The position numbers were made by a program, and so were the translations under genes. DNA of 64,000 nt, from positions 1,984,001 through 2,048,000 of the forward strand of contig CADCSX010000001.1 in NCBI GenBank assembly GCA_902805475.1, read 5' to 3'. The notes under the pieces were generated by a model, which saw nothing but the letters and a program-made list of their open reading frames with translations, searched no databases and was not told the DNA's origin. Below are positions 11,861 to 24,108 of the stretch, in pieces. The DNA comes from Entonaema liquescens (Eukaryota > Ascomycota > Sordariomycetes > Xylariales > Xylariaceae). Position 1 is the first letter of the stretch; the number at the start of each line of letters is the position of its first letter.

Positions 11861-13180
11861 TCCGTCTGCCAAATTCTCTTTATATCTTTTGTTTTTCTCC
11901 CTCCGACACGACGCTTCATTTCTGGTCTGACTATATCGCATCACTACACAATCCTCCCTCGTAGATATCCCCTCCCACATTTCCGGCGAGCAGCATTCGT
12001 TGATTTTAACGAGATATGTCGTTCGAGATAGGCGACTCTGGATATCGAACTTGGCTTTTCCCGAGTATGAATCTGTGACGCGGCCATTGAGCATCTCATA
12101 CGATCGATCTCAAGTGGCGCAACACATTCACCCACGGAATATCTTACATTGACTTTCAATCACAGTAAAAACGGTCGTGGTCCGGTTTGGCATAGGTGTC
12201 AGGTGGGACATTTGATCAGGGGCGGTCAACGTTTTTCGATGTCGGCGTTGGTCGTGAAGATGAGGTTTGCGGCACAAGGTCCTCACGGACCCCGGTCATC
12301 GTCGTTGAGGGGCGTTTGGTTTCTGCTCTGAGCATGTATGGAGTTTGGCGTTTCTGGACCGAGTGGCCTAGTTACTTTACCGATACCCTCATACGATAGG
12401 GACTGGTCGTGTGCATTAGTCACTCGTCAGCTTCCGTAAGGTTGGAATTGTATGGAAAGTTTTAGCAAAAGGATTCGACGGTGGGAACCAGTTGAGCCAT
12501 AGATAAAATATTGCCGTAAAATTAGCCTACGGAAAGCATGTATCATGCTGTCCATAATATAATATGAGTTTCGATATATTCGTTTTGGCCGACACGTTGA
12601 CCTGCCGTTCCCGTAGAGTCGAGTTACTGTTTGTGTTAGTTCGCGTAGAGCACCGTAGCTTTACCTTGAAGTATGTCCTCAAGTACCTCTAAACGGTTGT
12701 GCTTCGTAGCCGATATCTTGAATCGTCATTTTCGACGAGGTTGAGTGAGGAGAGATTCACCAACCTGAAGCTATTTAGAATCTTGCCACTTGCGAGAATA
12801 TTGCGGTTAACATATAAACCATCAAACAGAATAGCTAATGAAGATAAGAACAAACACCTTACAAGTAGCACCCTTCCTAAGGGTTTAGCTCCTACCATAG
12901 TAACACGGATTGGTATTTTCAGCATAAGTGATTATCAAGCAAGTAAAACGTACCGTGTTCCCGCACCGCCTCGCAATCAGCCCATTCTCTTCTCGTCGAC
13001 CGCAGAGCACACACACCATCTACTCCTAGCAAGAACAAGGCTGCTCCTAGGATATCGAACAGCAGCCGCCTCTGATTCACCGAGAGGGAAAGCTGACAAA
13101 ACTTTACAAACCTAAGACATGCCGTATGATCTCATTCTCACCCCACGCGCCTCGAGCTAGTTTTTTGCTTTTGCTTTTCC

Positions 13181-13200
13181 TTTTTTTTTTTTTTTTTTTT
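13181..13200. repeat. Poly-T tract (20 T)
   Basis: An uninterrupted run of 20 T, preceded by shorter T runs (TTTTTTGCTTTTGCTTTT) and so a long pyrimidine-rich block. Confidence 0.95.
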
Positions 13201-13540
13201 GTCCTTTCCTTTTGTTATGCGTGCTGCCTGCCGACCGACGAACTTACCTTGGTTTCTTGGGTATCTGTGTATGTAGAGTAGGCAGAATAGAATAGGTAGG
13301 TAGGTAGCTAATGTCGCATTACACACGCGCAGGCGCGAGACCGTCGCACGGCCTGGTCGGGACCAACGAGTGCTGCCGGCTCGACCCGCGGGTCCTCCCG
13401 TGCTCTCTTTGGCAAATCGCCGCACAAGCGCGACGGAAGGGCGCACAGGTGAGAAGGAGGGGGAGGGGCGATAAAATTGGGGGTTTTCTGTGGCTTTGCG
13501 GCCTCCAGGCTGTCCGTCCGTTTGTTTACATATGCAAATA

Positions 13541-13576
13541 TGTATGTGTGTATGTGTGTATGTGTGTATGTATGTG
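13541..13576. repeat. GTATGTGT microsatellite
   Basis: About four and a half imperfect copies of the 8-base unit GTATGTGT. This explains the Tyr/Val/Cys/Met-rich and His/Thr-rich phantom frames in this area. Confidence 0.9.
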
Positions 13577-14060
13577 CGTAAGGTACCTAGGTAGGGTTTT
13601 CTTTCGAGATCTGATCCGGCTCGACCTGCCACACGGGAACTTGGGTAGTTGCCGTTGGCCCGAGTACGATGTCTCGTGCGCCTCGAGCTTGTGCTTCTTT
13701 CCGCTCTGTGCGAGTAGGGAGAGGCCTGGTTGGCCGCTTAGCAGGTGGCCTGGGTTGAGGACTCGAGCTCGAGGTGTGCGACGGAATTCTGGGGATGAGG
13801 AACGTCCGATGGATACGAGAAGGCAAGTTCCAAATTTCTCGATATTCTCTCTCCCTGGATAGACATAGGATTTGTAAGATAGGGATTGGGGAAGGTCTGG
13901 GGTCTTGCCTACGGCTAGATGGATCTCATACATGACCGTAGGTTCCTTGGAAAAGAGATCTGTGAGATCCATCGCGTGGTCTGATAATCTACATCACATG
14001 CAAGAAGATCAAGATCTCCAATCCTGCTCTTAAGGATAATGGGCAGTTTAGCTGGTTGGC

Positions 14061-14092
14061 ATGCAGCGCAGATGCAGCGCAGATGCAGCGCA
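14061..14092. repeat. 11-bp tandem repeat ATGCAGCGCAG, about three copies
   Basis: Two exact copies and a third nearly complete copy of ATGCAGCGCAG, at 14061, 14072 and 14083. Its purpose is unknown. Confidence 0.9.
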
Positions 14093-14846
14093 TCTATCAA
14101 GGGATAGGATGGGAGGATAGGGAACAACCTAATGACGTGCATACTATGTATCCATCCCTCACTGCGTAAATTCCTACGAAGACGGGCCGTCTCTTTTCAA
14201 CACCGGCACTTTGTTTCAGCGCTTGGTCCAGTTTCACGATGTCGGGGACTCGCTGTCGGGAGGAGATGATCCGAGCTTCCACGCATTAAAAATATTTTGG
14301 TGTAGGTTTCCGAACTATTCTCTTCCGTGTCTAGGAGCTTTTTCACGTGTGTATACTATGTATGCGGCTGGAGTTATTAAGCTATGTATGTGCCACGCAG
14401 AGGATGAATTACCTTCCTAGTACGTGTTGGTTCTAGTAGCTGTTGACCGCACTTAGACATTCTGGAAGTGTTCCGGAGGGGTCCCGGGTTGGCCGGAGCT
14501 GGTCCGGACAAGGGCTATTTTCATGCATTACTACATGGACGCTATTAGAACGCTGGGTAGCCAAGAATATTAGCATAATAACATAATAATGCGTAGTTGG
14601 TCAGATACGTCATTTAATGACTGGATTATTGACGCCAGCATTTATCCCTGGGTATGGATATGGGTAATGTCTTCCAGAATAAGTCTCAAGGTGCGGTGTC
14701 ACATGCGTGAAACCTCACAGAGGAGAACAAATTAAGCTTCCTAAAGAATCGATATAATGCCTCCCCCCCTAATTTAGTAAGTATGTCTACAGAAGGGAAC
14801 TGTCGGAGCTGGCGAAGTTGGCGAATGATTAGCAAGTTTTCAGTAG

Positions 14847-14872
14847 CCAATAGCCAATAGCCAATAGCCAAT
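14847..14872. repeat. Four CCAAT boxes in a 7-bp tandem repeat
   Basis: The unit AGCCAAT is repeated so that CCAAT occurs at 14847, 14854, 14861 and 14868, each 7 bp apart. CCAAT is the site of the Hap2/3/5 (CBC) complex. The array is about 3 kb upstream of the nearest start codon, so a promoter role is only possible, not shown. Confidence 0.9.
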
Positions 14873-15577
14873 AGTTAATAATATATCAAACTTGTAATTT
14901 AGCACTGCATCTAAGTGGCTGTTATAAATCGTAAAAGCTGCATGCAGGAACAGCGACTAGACGAATAGAAGAGTGCGTGTAGCAGGTTCATGTGCTGTTT
15001 CAGGGGCCGCCCTGCATATTCTATAGTCGCATTTGCTTCAAGTCTCACGTCTATTAGGTTGCATAAAAAAAGCATCGACGATAGTCCTGATGTTTCTCAG
15101 GAGGTTGTAGATACTATAGTACTGGCAATAACACTTGTTATTTTCTATAAAAAAAGAAGTCATCTGTACATAGTAGACTCTGATACCCATTACAAGGGAG
15201 AATAACTCAATCCGATCCTGGGAAATACGGAATACGGAATTGGATTCTCAACGATGGTTTCCACCGTGAAGACGCATTTGTACTACATGTACGTAAGTGG
15301 TCATGCACGCTGCAAGGTACGATTATCGATATCGAAATTAGCGAAAAGATCTCTCCGGTCGTGGAGGACCCGCAGGGAAGGTTCCTGGAGCTCGGGCATC
15401 CAAGCCAAGCTATGGGTTCTGTTTGCTGGGCGTGGAGCACGACGTCCTTGGTAAGGTCCTGATTGCGACGTCGTGTTTTGGGTTGAAGGACCGAGTTTGA
15501 AGGAAACCTCCCCGGCTACCGGTATTGGAGAGATGTGGCTTCGTTTCTAAATGTTTGACTCCGACTGGCGGATTATT

Positions 15578-15599
15578 AAAAAAAAAAACAAAAAAAAAA
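15578..15599. repeat. Poly-A tracts
   Basis: A run of 11 A, one C, then 10 A, followed by further A/G-rich DNA and short AGTAG repeats up to about 15680. Confidence 0.9.
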
Positions 15600-17823
15600 C
15601 AGGAAAGAAAAAAAAGAAGATTAGGGGATTAGAATTACTGTGATAGTAGTAGAGTAGTAGAGCAGTAGAACAGTAAAAGCGGATGCTGTTCTAGGGTACC
15701 CCCTGGTTTGAAGGCTACTCCGAGCCTAAAACAATGCCCAATTGCCCAACGGAATGGAAACTCCACGAAGCCATGATGTGATGAAAAAGCCTATCGGAGT
15801 TACGCTTTTTTTCTAGTTCTTGGGTAACTGATGTGGGAATTGGTTAACTAACAAGAAGCAAATAAGTAAAAGAAAAGAACCAAAAAAAAACAAAAGAATC
15901 ATGATCTAGAATATACACTAATTTAGTACGTGGATCTTGTTCGACAAGTGTACGATTTTCGGAATGATTTATGCGATCTCCATGTGTCGTCAGTCGATCA
16001 AGCAGAATGGATTGTTAAGATTTGTCAAGATTGTTTGGGGCCTCCTTTTTTATTTTTTCTTATTAGAGGGGAATGTGACCACAAGTAAACCATGGCGGGG
16101 TGAGGGGCTAAGGTACATAGTAAGGAGTGGAGGGGCAAACAACCTTGAAAACAAGCTCTAAAATATTCAATTTCGGGGTACTAAACGGAGGGTTAGTTGC
16201 TTCACTACGGGTAGCTAAACTTAAAGGATTTCAAGTACCTAACACACTTTGTTGGAATGGGAGGTTGCCCGTCATGCGATACTCGGTTACGGTTCGCAGC
16301 GCAGCGCAGCGGACTTTTTACAGACTCCTTGTCACTTTTACCCCCTTCTCTATTCCACCTACCATTATACATCAGCACATACTCATAAATCATGAGTCAA
16401 TGATGAATCTGATATATTCGCCTCTACATCTAGTTAAATATAAATACAAATGTTTCTAATTATATATATTTGATAATATCAAAATATCAATGATTCTGTA
16501 CTCAGGTAATCTTACTACTACTATTGATGGTATGTATTGTACAGGGTGAGCACGCGCTAAGGTTGTCTTCTAGCAGTACCTACCCGGCAGTCTAGGTCGC
16601 CCTAGCTCTCTATTAGTCGGATCTTTTTGAAAGCACCCCACTAAACCATGTGTGAAAGTTCTTTTCGAATCATTGAATTCTCCCTTGTCCTGTTTAGGTC
16701 ACGGTGGCTCGGTACGTACTCCCTGCCCCGTGCTGCCCCCGTGCTGCTCACGCAGTCATGCTGCTTAGACGTGTATGGCATGCAGGCTATCCGCCCGTCC
16801 AAAATGCATTGAAGGGCAGGCATGTCCGTCAAAGGGCCACTTATTTACCCATGGCGCGCACACACCCACGAGCACCCACAACTCAGCCTACCCAATCTGC
16901 TAACGCCCGACTTAATTTATCCCACTTTTTCGACGTTTCCACCTAGTTCTCTCAGCCAGTCACTTCAAACCCACCCATCCCAGTTAAGCGCAAAGCAGTC
17001 AAGTCATTCTCAAATCTAGCCAGTCTTGGTCCTCTCCTCCTCTTCTTCTGTCCTCCTGACTTTCTTCAATCTCCAAAAGATAGCCTGTCGACAAACTTCT
17101 TGCATTCCACTATCGGGACGATAAGACGACAACGACAAAACGACAACGACAACAGCTGAATCAACCACAGACGACAGACGACAGCAGAAAACACGATACT
17201 AGCATAAACGCGGGAAGCCAAGTCTAGCGTGCGTGCGTGTCTGCCACGCATATTAACCAGCAAAACAATTAATATCCGACCCACTATTGTGACTGTTGGG
17301 AAGGAGATAAAGAAACGGCGAATCCGTGAAAAGAAAGAAATAGTGAAAAGGCCATTGCAGGGTAGGCAGTGCTATTGTGACCATTATCGGCCCAGTATAA
17401 CGAGACAATCGCAATCGTTCCTTTTTTCGCTGCTTATTTGTTCGATACCGTCTGGCCGACAAGCAGGGGAGAGAAAAAAAAAAGGGAACCCAAACTTTTG
17501 AAGATTTGTGTTTTTTTTTTTTCTTCGTCCATTGCGTTGCGAAAGGTCTTACTTTGACGCACCTCACAACTACTTCGATTCCACCGGCTGAACTCCCGCG
17601 ACTTTCTTCGCTTCATTGCGATTACACATAGTCACACTGATTCAGACCCGCCGTCGAACAGGACCGCGAGACTCCGCTGTGTTCGCGTAACCGTACTTGA
17701 ACCTCGGGGATAGGCCAATCTACCATTTCTGGCCTGCGCCCATTCCTTCTTGGATCCTCCTTCGCCGCATCCGCCTCCTTCTGCTTGACTTCGCAATCCA
17801 CAAGCTTCCGAATTTGTATAACG

Positions 17824-19949
17824 ATGAAGGTGCGCCATTAAACCCAAGAACCCCTCCTCTGTTTGTCTTGAATTCATCGCATGATCATCTTTCCCTTCTA
17901 CTAAAACATGCCTTTAAACGTGCCTGGTCATCGGTCGCAATCATGTCGCGTTCCAACCTACATGGCGAATTGGTCGCATCCGTAAATGCCGTGGCTAACG
18001 TTATGCGCTCTATGCAGGCTCTGAGAAGATCCATCAAAGGCGAAAAGGATAGGCCTCAGGTCTCCATCGCTCCCAAGTCTGCAGTTGCCATTGTTCCCCC
18101 AAAAGGTTGGCGACATTCGCTCCTGTTTTGCTCATGTTTTCTTTCCATTTTTGGTTTATTTTCGACCCACTTTTGTCATATTGAACACGATGCTAATACC
18201 CGAAATATCTATAGGTCATTCGAGCCCTTTATGATTATGAGGCAGCCTCTGCCCAGGAGCTAAGCTTCTCAAGAGGCGATTTCTTTCACGTTATCGGTCG
18301 CGAAAATGACTCGGATTGGTACGAGGCATGCAATCCCGCGCTTCCTGACGCTCGAGGCCTCGTTCCGGTAGCTTTCTTCCAAGCCCTAGGGCGCACTGAA
18401 AGGGATAGTGGTGGGTCGGACCCGGGTCGCCCGTTGACCTTGAAGAAAGAAGACCACGATTCCGGATTCTCCGAGACTAATTCGTCAACTGTGCCCCCTA
18501 CCCCGGCACTGAGCCAGCGTAGTTCTAAGTCGGGCACTAAAAATGGAGCTATGGTTTATGGAATAGTGATGTATGACTTTCAGGCAGAGAGGGCAGATGA
18601 ACTAGAAGCAAAAGCTGGGGAAGCGATTATAGTGATCGCGCAATCTAATCCCGAATGGTTCGTCGCAAAACCGATCGGCCGCCTAGGAGGCCCCGGCCTT
18701 ATTCCTGTTTCGTTCGTAGAAATTCGAGATATGTCGACGGACACGGCTGTCCCAAATCCCCACGAGGCTGTGAAACGAGCTGGTGTGCCTAAAGTCGAAG
18801 AGTGGAAGAAGATGGCAGCAGATTACAAGAATAGTAGTATCACGTTAGGCAAATTTGAGGCTGGTGGCCCACCGGGTCTGGAACAAGGCATGGAACGTAT
18901 GAGCTTGCAACCAGGTCCCAATCGCCAGAGTCAGCAACAGAACCCTTCACTCGTAAGTATTTGTAAATTTCTACACGTGCGCATCAGAATGTGCTAACAT
19001 AATTCCGCAGCAACAGCAGTACAACGGATACCAGCAACCAGCCCAACAGCAACCCCAAAATGCTGTGCAACAGAATCAGTATGCTTCCAAATCGACTTCG
19101 CAATTATACGCGCCGATATCAGCCCGGATACCACGATATTGCTTCGCCGAGGACAAGTATTGGTTTGTGATTGAAGCAGTTTTAGAAGATGGTCGACACT
19201 GGGAGCTTTCGCGTTACTACGAAGACTTCTACGATTTCCAAATCGCCCTTCTAACCGAGTTCCCCGCCGAAGCTGGAAACACCGGCACACATAAGCGTAC
19301 ATTACCATATATGCCTGGCCCTGTTAACTACGTGACCGACGCAATCACGGAGGGACGACTGCATAATTTGGATGCATATGTCAAGAACCTCCTGGGACAG
19401 CCGGCGTATATCGCAAAATGCAACTTAGTAAAACAATTCTTCGCGCCAAGAGAAGGGGATTATGAGATAGAGCCCAACGGCGATGAATACAGACTATCCG
19501 GCGGGTCCCGCTCGTCGGTGGACTCGCCGAGGGATGATAACTCGCGGCAATCCTCAAAGAACAATCTGAATGGGAATGGATACTCCGGGTTATCGGCAGC
19601 TCCAAGACAGATGCAAAATGGTCAGCCACAAATGGCTAGACAAGCATCGTCACTTTCCCAGCCGTCACAAACATCTTTGTCTCCGGGGATCAGCCAGGGA
19701 GGACCATCTCTTAAGGTCAAATTACACTTCAACGATGACACGTTCTTGATTCGGGTGCCATCTGACACCAATTTTCAACAATTATACGAGAGAATTAGAG
19801 AGCGAACCAAGGTTTCCAGCGGAGACCAAATCCAGCTCTTCTACCGAGACGAGCAGAGTGGTGACAAGCTCAGTCTCCTGAGCAACAACGATCTTGACTA
19901 TGCTCTAGAGCATAATGAAAAGTTAGTTGTTTTTGTTGAACAGGTATAG
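17824..19949 (+). CDS. bem1: Bem1-type polarity scaffold (SH3-SH3-PX-PB1)
   Basis: Bem1/BemA links Cdc42, its exchange factor Cdc24 and PAK kinases at growth sites, and in filamentous fungi also supports NADPH oxidase. Exons: 17824-17829 (only ATGAAG), 18018-18105, 18215-18952, 19011-19949. The start MK+ALRRSIKGEKDRP matches the family N-terminus. First SH3 about residues 33-92 (VIRALYDYEA...SDWYEACNP), second SH3 about 145-205 (GIVMYDFQAERADELE), PX about 318-425 (ISARIPRYCFAEDKYWFVIE), Gln-rich and Ser-rich linkers, and a C-terminal PB1 about 513-590 (LKVKLHFNDDTFLI, FYRDEQSGDKLSLLSNNDL). The length is about 590. At 18096-18105 (CCCCCAAAAG before the donor) the phase does not fit exon 3. 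Two missing homopolymer bases would give PPKKVIRAL, the normal family sequence, so a sequence error is likely. Confidence 0.88.
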
Positions 19950-21614
19950 GGCATTAAGGAACGGTCGATACCCCCAGAATATTTCCATATACAATATACC
20001 CAATGCGCTTTGTTCTACTAGCATTTACACCCGACGATTCAGCAGCTGCTTTCGAATTGGATGCAGGACATATGTATCCTGCATCTTCTGGCAACCCTTA
20101 GCCAAGCTACCCTAGCATGCCTACCTAAACCTGCAGTACACAAATATTATTTGTGCTTTTGGAATAAATAACAATTATTTGCGTTATAGTGGTTAGAGTA
20201 GTGCTATCTAGTGGTACGCGCATCCGCTTAAGGTAGTTGAATGACTGAATGGTTCGAGATGAATTACTCTTACTGCGACTATCTAATGCCATTTTCTATG
20301 TCATAGGCCTTCCATCGGTCTTTTCTCTTCTGATATCTTCAAGAATCTTTTTTGTTCTCCTAGTACCGGTTGAAGATGGTATTTATAGGTCAGCCCTCCT
20401 TTATATTTTTTATACGGTATACCTTACGGTTTGGAGTGATTTGGTTTGTCATCTTACGGGAACAATTATCCTTCGGGTTTTCTTCTACAAGCTATATTTA
20501 CAACTTCTGAACTTCTTTTATCAGCACCCTTTCCCCCCTTCAAGTATGGATAAATGATGGAACGGGATAATGGAATAGGGGATGGGACGGAGCTATCAGG
20601 AGGGCCAAAAAACATTTAGTAGAGCCCAGGGGAGAAGGGCACGTTATATGACAGGCCCTTCAGAGCATGGGGGGAACTACAGGTAATCCCTTGGTCAAAC
20701 GGACGAGGAAGTCGGGGGTCTAGTTGGCAGGAAGCTACGGAGTAACGAATGTTTGCTTCCTACCTCAAGATGGCTTTATGATAGCTCTAGAACGAATGGA
20801 AATGAATATTAAGTAAAGGCTATTTCCTACTTTTGGTGATGATATTGTATATATCACATATCTTGCAAATACCTTATATGTAGTCCTTTCACATATGTCG
20901 AAATGAAGAAGTATCAAATCATTTTAACCGTAAACATTACTTATAAATCGGTGTGTTTAAGTAAAATACGAGGTGAATCCTTTGATCTTGCTTAATTGCA
21001 CATTTAGTTCCGGGCAGGAGGAGATGCAAGCAGTCTCAGACTCCCTAGGGGGTGGCATACATACAATGTTCTTCTATGGCGATATTTTTGTGCTAGGTTT
21101 ACCTATTCCAATGTACGGTTAGGTGAGCATAATTGATAACGGTGTAGCGAGTTATGCATCGCGAATACCTCGTACCTGCCTCATATACCTTACTACTTAT
21201 CAGGTACGTGACTAAGGGCACATGTTCTAACTGAGGGTCCCATCGGTGTATCTTGACAGTGATTGCATAGAAAATAACGCTGTGGGCGTTGAAAGATTAA
21301 AGCATAAAGCTGCTCAATGCAATGTATGCACGGACCATTAATTTTTATGCCCTATAATTCTGTCGACCCATATATTGATTGGATGTAAATCACAGATGGC
21401 CCCTGCTCCCCTCACACCCGCTCCGGTTGCTTGCACAAAAAAACCTCTCAAACCACAAAACTTCGCACCCCGATTTCTTCTTCTTTCATTAACCCCCTTT
21501 ACATCCAAAACCCGGGTCGCGCTTCGTTTACAGGATTAGCCGGCGAATATCATTGAATCAATTGATAATTTACATCATCAACCCTTCTAAAAGCTGACTA
21601 CCGATCTATCCAAT
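19950..21614. other. Intergenic, no gene seen
   Basis: This stretch holds the bem1 3' region and the upstream region of the CENP-B-like gene. No coding exon is recognisable. It is AT-rich at 20800-21000; the last 150 bp is pyrimidine-rich (CTTCTTCTTTC) and is likely promoter and leader for the gene at 21615. Confidence 0.6.
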
Positions 21615-22712
21615 ATGTCGGACGTTCCCGCTGTCCCCGACGTCCCAGACACTCCCACCGGCGCGACCACGCCTAAGGAACGACATTCTCTTACCCTTGA
21701 TCAGCGACGCGCTCTTCGTCGTTGGGCACACTCCCAAACTACCCGACCCTCCCACAAGGCCTGCATCGAATGGTTCTACAGCCAATATGGTCAAAATATT
21801 AGCCAGAGCACTATCAGTCACTCACTATCTCCCAAATATGCGCGTCTTGACAACGACAATCAATTCAGCGGATCACGTTTGCGTTTTGGTAATTGGCCTG
21901 ATGTAGAGAAGCTGGTTCTTCTCTGGCATAGTCAAGTCGTCGCCTCTGGTCGCAATCCTTCTAATGAAGAACTTGCTGAGAAGGCCAAGTCTATCTTCCA
22001 GCAGTTACCTCGTTATAAGGATGAGACACCTCCTGAATTCTCCCCCGGTTGGATCCATCGTTTTAAAAAACGCTACGGACTGCTTATCCGACGCCAACGT
22101 CGCCATGGAAATGCCTCTAATCCTGCCGATGATATTCCTTACCTCATCGACGCGGTACCTCGTTTTATGAACATCAGTGCCGAGACTAGTCCAGCTGCCA
22201 TTCGTGATGCGGTTCTTCGCGTCGTCGGTGTAGAAGCTAGCCTCTCGACTTGTGCTCAGGTCCGCGACGAAGTTGTTCGTCGTCTCGAGAACCCCACTCC
22301 GGCCCCTCTCCCCACCCTTGCCGGCGCAACTATCAACCCTACCGAGCCCAACGCGTTTGCAGGCACCGAGGACCCCGAGGTTGTCCTTCAGAATGCTCTA
22401 CGCGCCATGCAGCAAGAAGAGGAGGACGCTGAGGCAGAGGCTGCTGCCGTTCGTGAGCAACGCGAACGACAAGAGCAGGGACTTCCTCCTATTGCGCCTA
22501 GCTTGCAGACACCCGTACCTCAACAACGCAACAGTGCACGCTTCACTCCCGCCGGACCTGAAGATCCCGCTCTGACCTTAACTCCCATTTCAAGCGGAAA
22601 CGCCCTGGGTGGTGCTGACCGCCCTATTCGATGCCCCTTCTGCGTCAACCAGCGCATGCTTCGAAGCATCAAGGAGTCAGTAGAGCACATGAGCACACAT
22701 GTAGTCGTTTAG
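21615..22712 (+). CDS. CENP-B/Abp1-like DNA-binding protein (Tc5-type HTH) with C-terminal zinc motif
   Basis: A single-exon gene of 365 residues. Residues about 20-80 form a CENP-B N-terminal-like helix-turn-helix (LTLDQRRALRRWAHSQ, ISQSTISHSLSPKY). Residues about 90-155 form a Tc5-transposase-type DNA-binding domain (DVEKLVLLWHSQ, FSPGWIHRFKKRYGL). An acidic Glu/Ala coiled stretch follows (QQEEEDAEAEAAAV), and the C-terminus has a Cys2-His2-like pattern (RCPFCVNQ...VEHMSTH). This arrangement resembles ARS-binding protein 1 and CENP-B homologues of fungi, which bind centromeric or origin DNA and derive from pogo-type transposases. No DDE nuclease domain is present, so this is a domesticated DNA-binding protein, not an active transposase. 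The start is set by the first ATG after a leader and the acidic MSDVPAVPDVPD opening. Confidence 0.82.
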   Translation: MSDVPAVPDVPDTPTGATTPKERHSLTLDQRRALRRWAHSQTTRPSHKACIEWFYSQYGQNISQSTISHSLSPKYARLDNDNQFSGSRLRFGNWPDVEKLVLLWHSQVVASGRNPSNEELAEKAKSIFQQLPRYKDETPPEFSPGWIHRFKKRYGLLIRRQRRHGNASNPADDIPYLIDAVPRFMNISAETSPAAIRDAVLRVVGVEASLSTCAQVRDEVVRRLENPTPAPLPTLAGATINPTEPNAFAGTEDPEVVLQNALRAMQQEEEDAEAEAAAVREQRERQEQGLPPIAPSLQTPVPQQRNSARFTPAGPEDPALTLTPISSGNALGGADRPIRCPFCVNQRMLRSIKESVEHMSTHVVV

Positions 22713-24108
22713 GAAGGTGATGATTACATCAGTACCTGGCAACGTCAGCTTTACCAACACATATGAACTATCAACACATCCCGCCGATACCAGTTTATTC
22801 CCAGTCGGTCCTTTGACCATACTCTAGGACAGGGGTTCTTGTCTGTATAACTATGACCAAAGTCACGAAATCAGGGGCTATGAGGCGTTAGGGACTTTCT
22901 TTTTTTTCTTTTTACTGTCGCGCAGAACGATGCAGGCCTACACACTATGCGCAATCACACCCGCATACACCCACAGAAAGATCCAAAGGCCTGAGTTGAT
23001 TTATAGGTTACAGAGGATGGGATATCGGCGTTCGGCTTGTCGTTCTGGGGACAAAGGAGGGAAGGTGTTTTCTTTTGTTTAATATTACACGCTCTACTCG
23101 CGCGCACGCAAGGTTGGTGAAAGGAGGTGGGAGTGAGAGGAAGAAAGAGAGGCAGAAAGACAGCGAGCAGGGCGTGTGCATCACCGGCTCGGATAGGCTT
23201 TAATACCATTTGATTTATGCTTCTTATACCTATGCTCAAGGTCCATCCTGTGATCGCTTTTGATACCATATGTCTTTTTAACTAGCTGTAGTTTAGGCGT
23301 TTATGATCCTCAACCTGGTGAGGAGCGCGTATGCCCAACTTGCATGTTTAACCCTATTTAGGGTATAAAGGAGCTCCAAGTCTGAAATCCGATTAATGAA
23401 TATTCAATATCTCCATCGTGCATGGGTTACAAGTATAAGCATTAACCAGGGGATAAATTCCAACGTAAGATCGAAGCTAAGATAAAGCTTAACTAACTAG
23501 GTATTAACTTCATTTTCTATTATCATAATAGATGTATAATATAGCAGGTAATAAACCGATAGCCTCAACATCAGGGCAAATCCAAATCCAAATCCAAGTC
23601 CAAAACTCCGTAATTATCTAACCCCCAAGAACGCCGCCCTTTCGCGTAGGGATGGTATATGTGTAATAAATACGTTAAAAAAAACCCCAACCAACCAGGC
23701 CCCTTTTCCCCGTTAAACCGATGCCGCCACAGCCGCAGACATGTAGGAAGTATGTATGTGTGTCTCTGCCCCGAAACGCCCCAAGCATGCAAGTCGCAAC
23801 ACCCACGAACCCACCCAACCAGCCAATAGGTACCTTAATAAGGTACCCTAAGGATCATAAGTATTTTCGTCATGATACAATACCCCAATAGCCATTCTAC
23901 CTCATCCCCTCTGCCTCTATCCAGACCAACCTGATCCAACCTAGGTATACCTGGAACGCCTGTTGATATATATGTATAAAATACTCATTGCGTAGTGTCG
24001 TGTCGTAAAATGGACATGAAAAAAAAAACCAAATAACCAATTCGTAGCGAACGGATTATAAAAAAAAAACATTACGTATGTACGTCTGTAGCAGCCCAAT
24101 AATTACGA
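22713..24108. other. Convergent intergenic region
   Basis: About 1.4 kb between the convergent CENP-B-like (+) and cell-surface protein (-) genes. It is AT-rich and without a coding exon. It contains GGTACC/CCTAGG-type palindromes near 23829 and 23939 and short A-runs at 24020-24070. Confidence 0.6.
23829..23847. repeat. Perfect inverted repeat GGTACCTTA-A-TAAGGTACC
   Basis: Two 9-bp arms with a single central base, seen directly. It is one of several GGTACC/CCTAGG palindromes scattered through the intergenic DNA. Confidence 0.95.

Larger units (their letters stand above)
11861..17823. other. Gene-poor 6-kb intergenic stretch with simple repeats
   Basis: No exon chain or recognisable protein is visible on either strand; the longer frames around 13140-13970 come from low-complexity DNA. 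The region holds a poly-T run, a GTATGTGT microsatellite, an 11-bp tandem repeat, a CCAAT array and poly-A tracts (listed separately). The last 800 bp (about 17000-17823) is rich in CT and poly-A/T words and is likely promoter plus 5' leader of the Bem1-type gene. A long non-coding RNA cannot be excluded from sequence alone. Confidence 0.6.

Noticed and set aside
13138..13972. Long overlapping frames on both strands
   Set aside because: They run through the poly-T and GTATGTGT repeats, have low-complexity translations (Lys-rich, Tyr-Thr-His repeats) and show no domain or splice structure.
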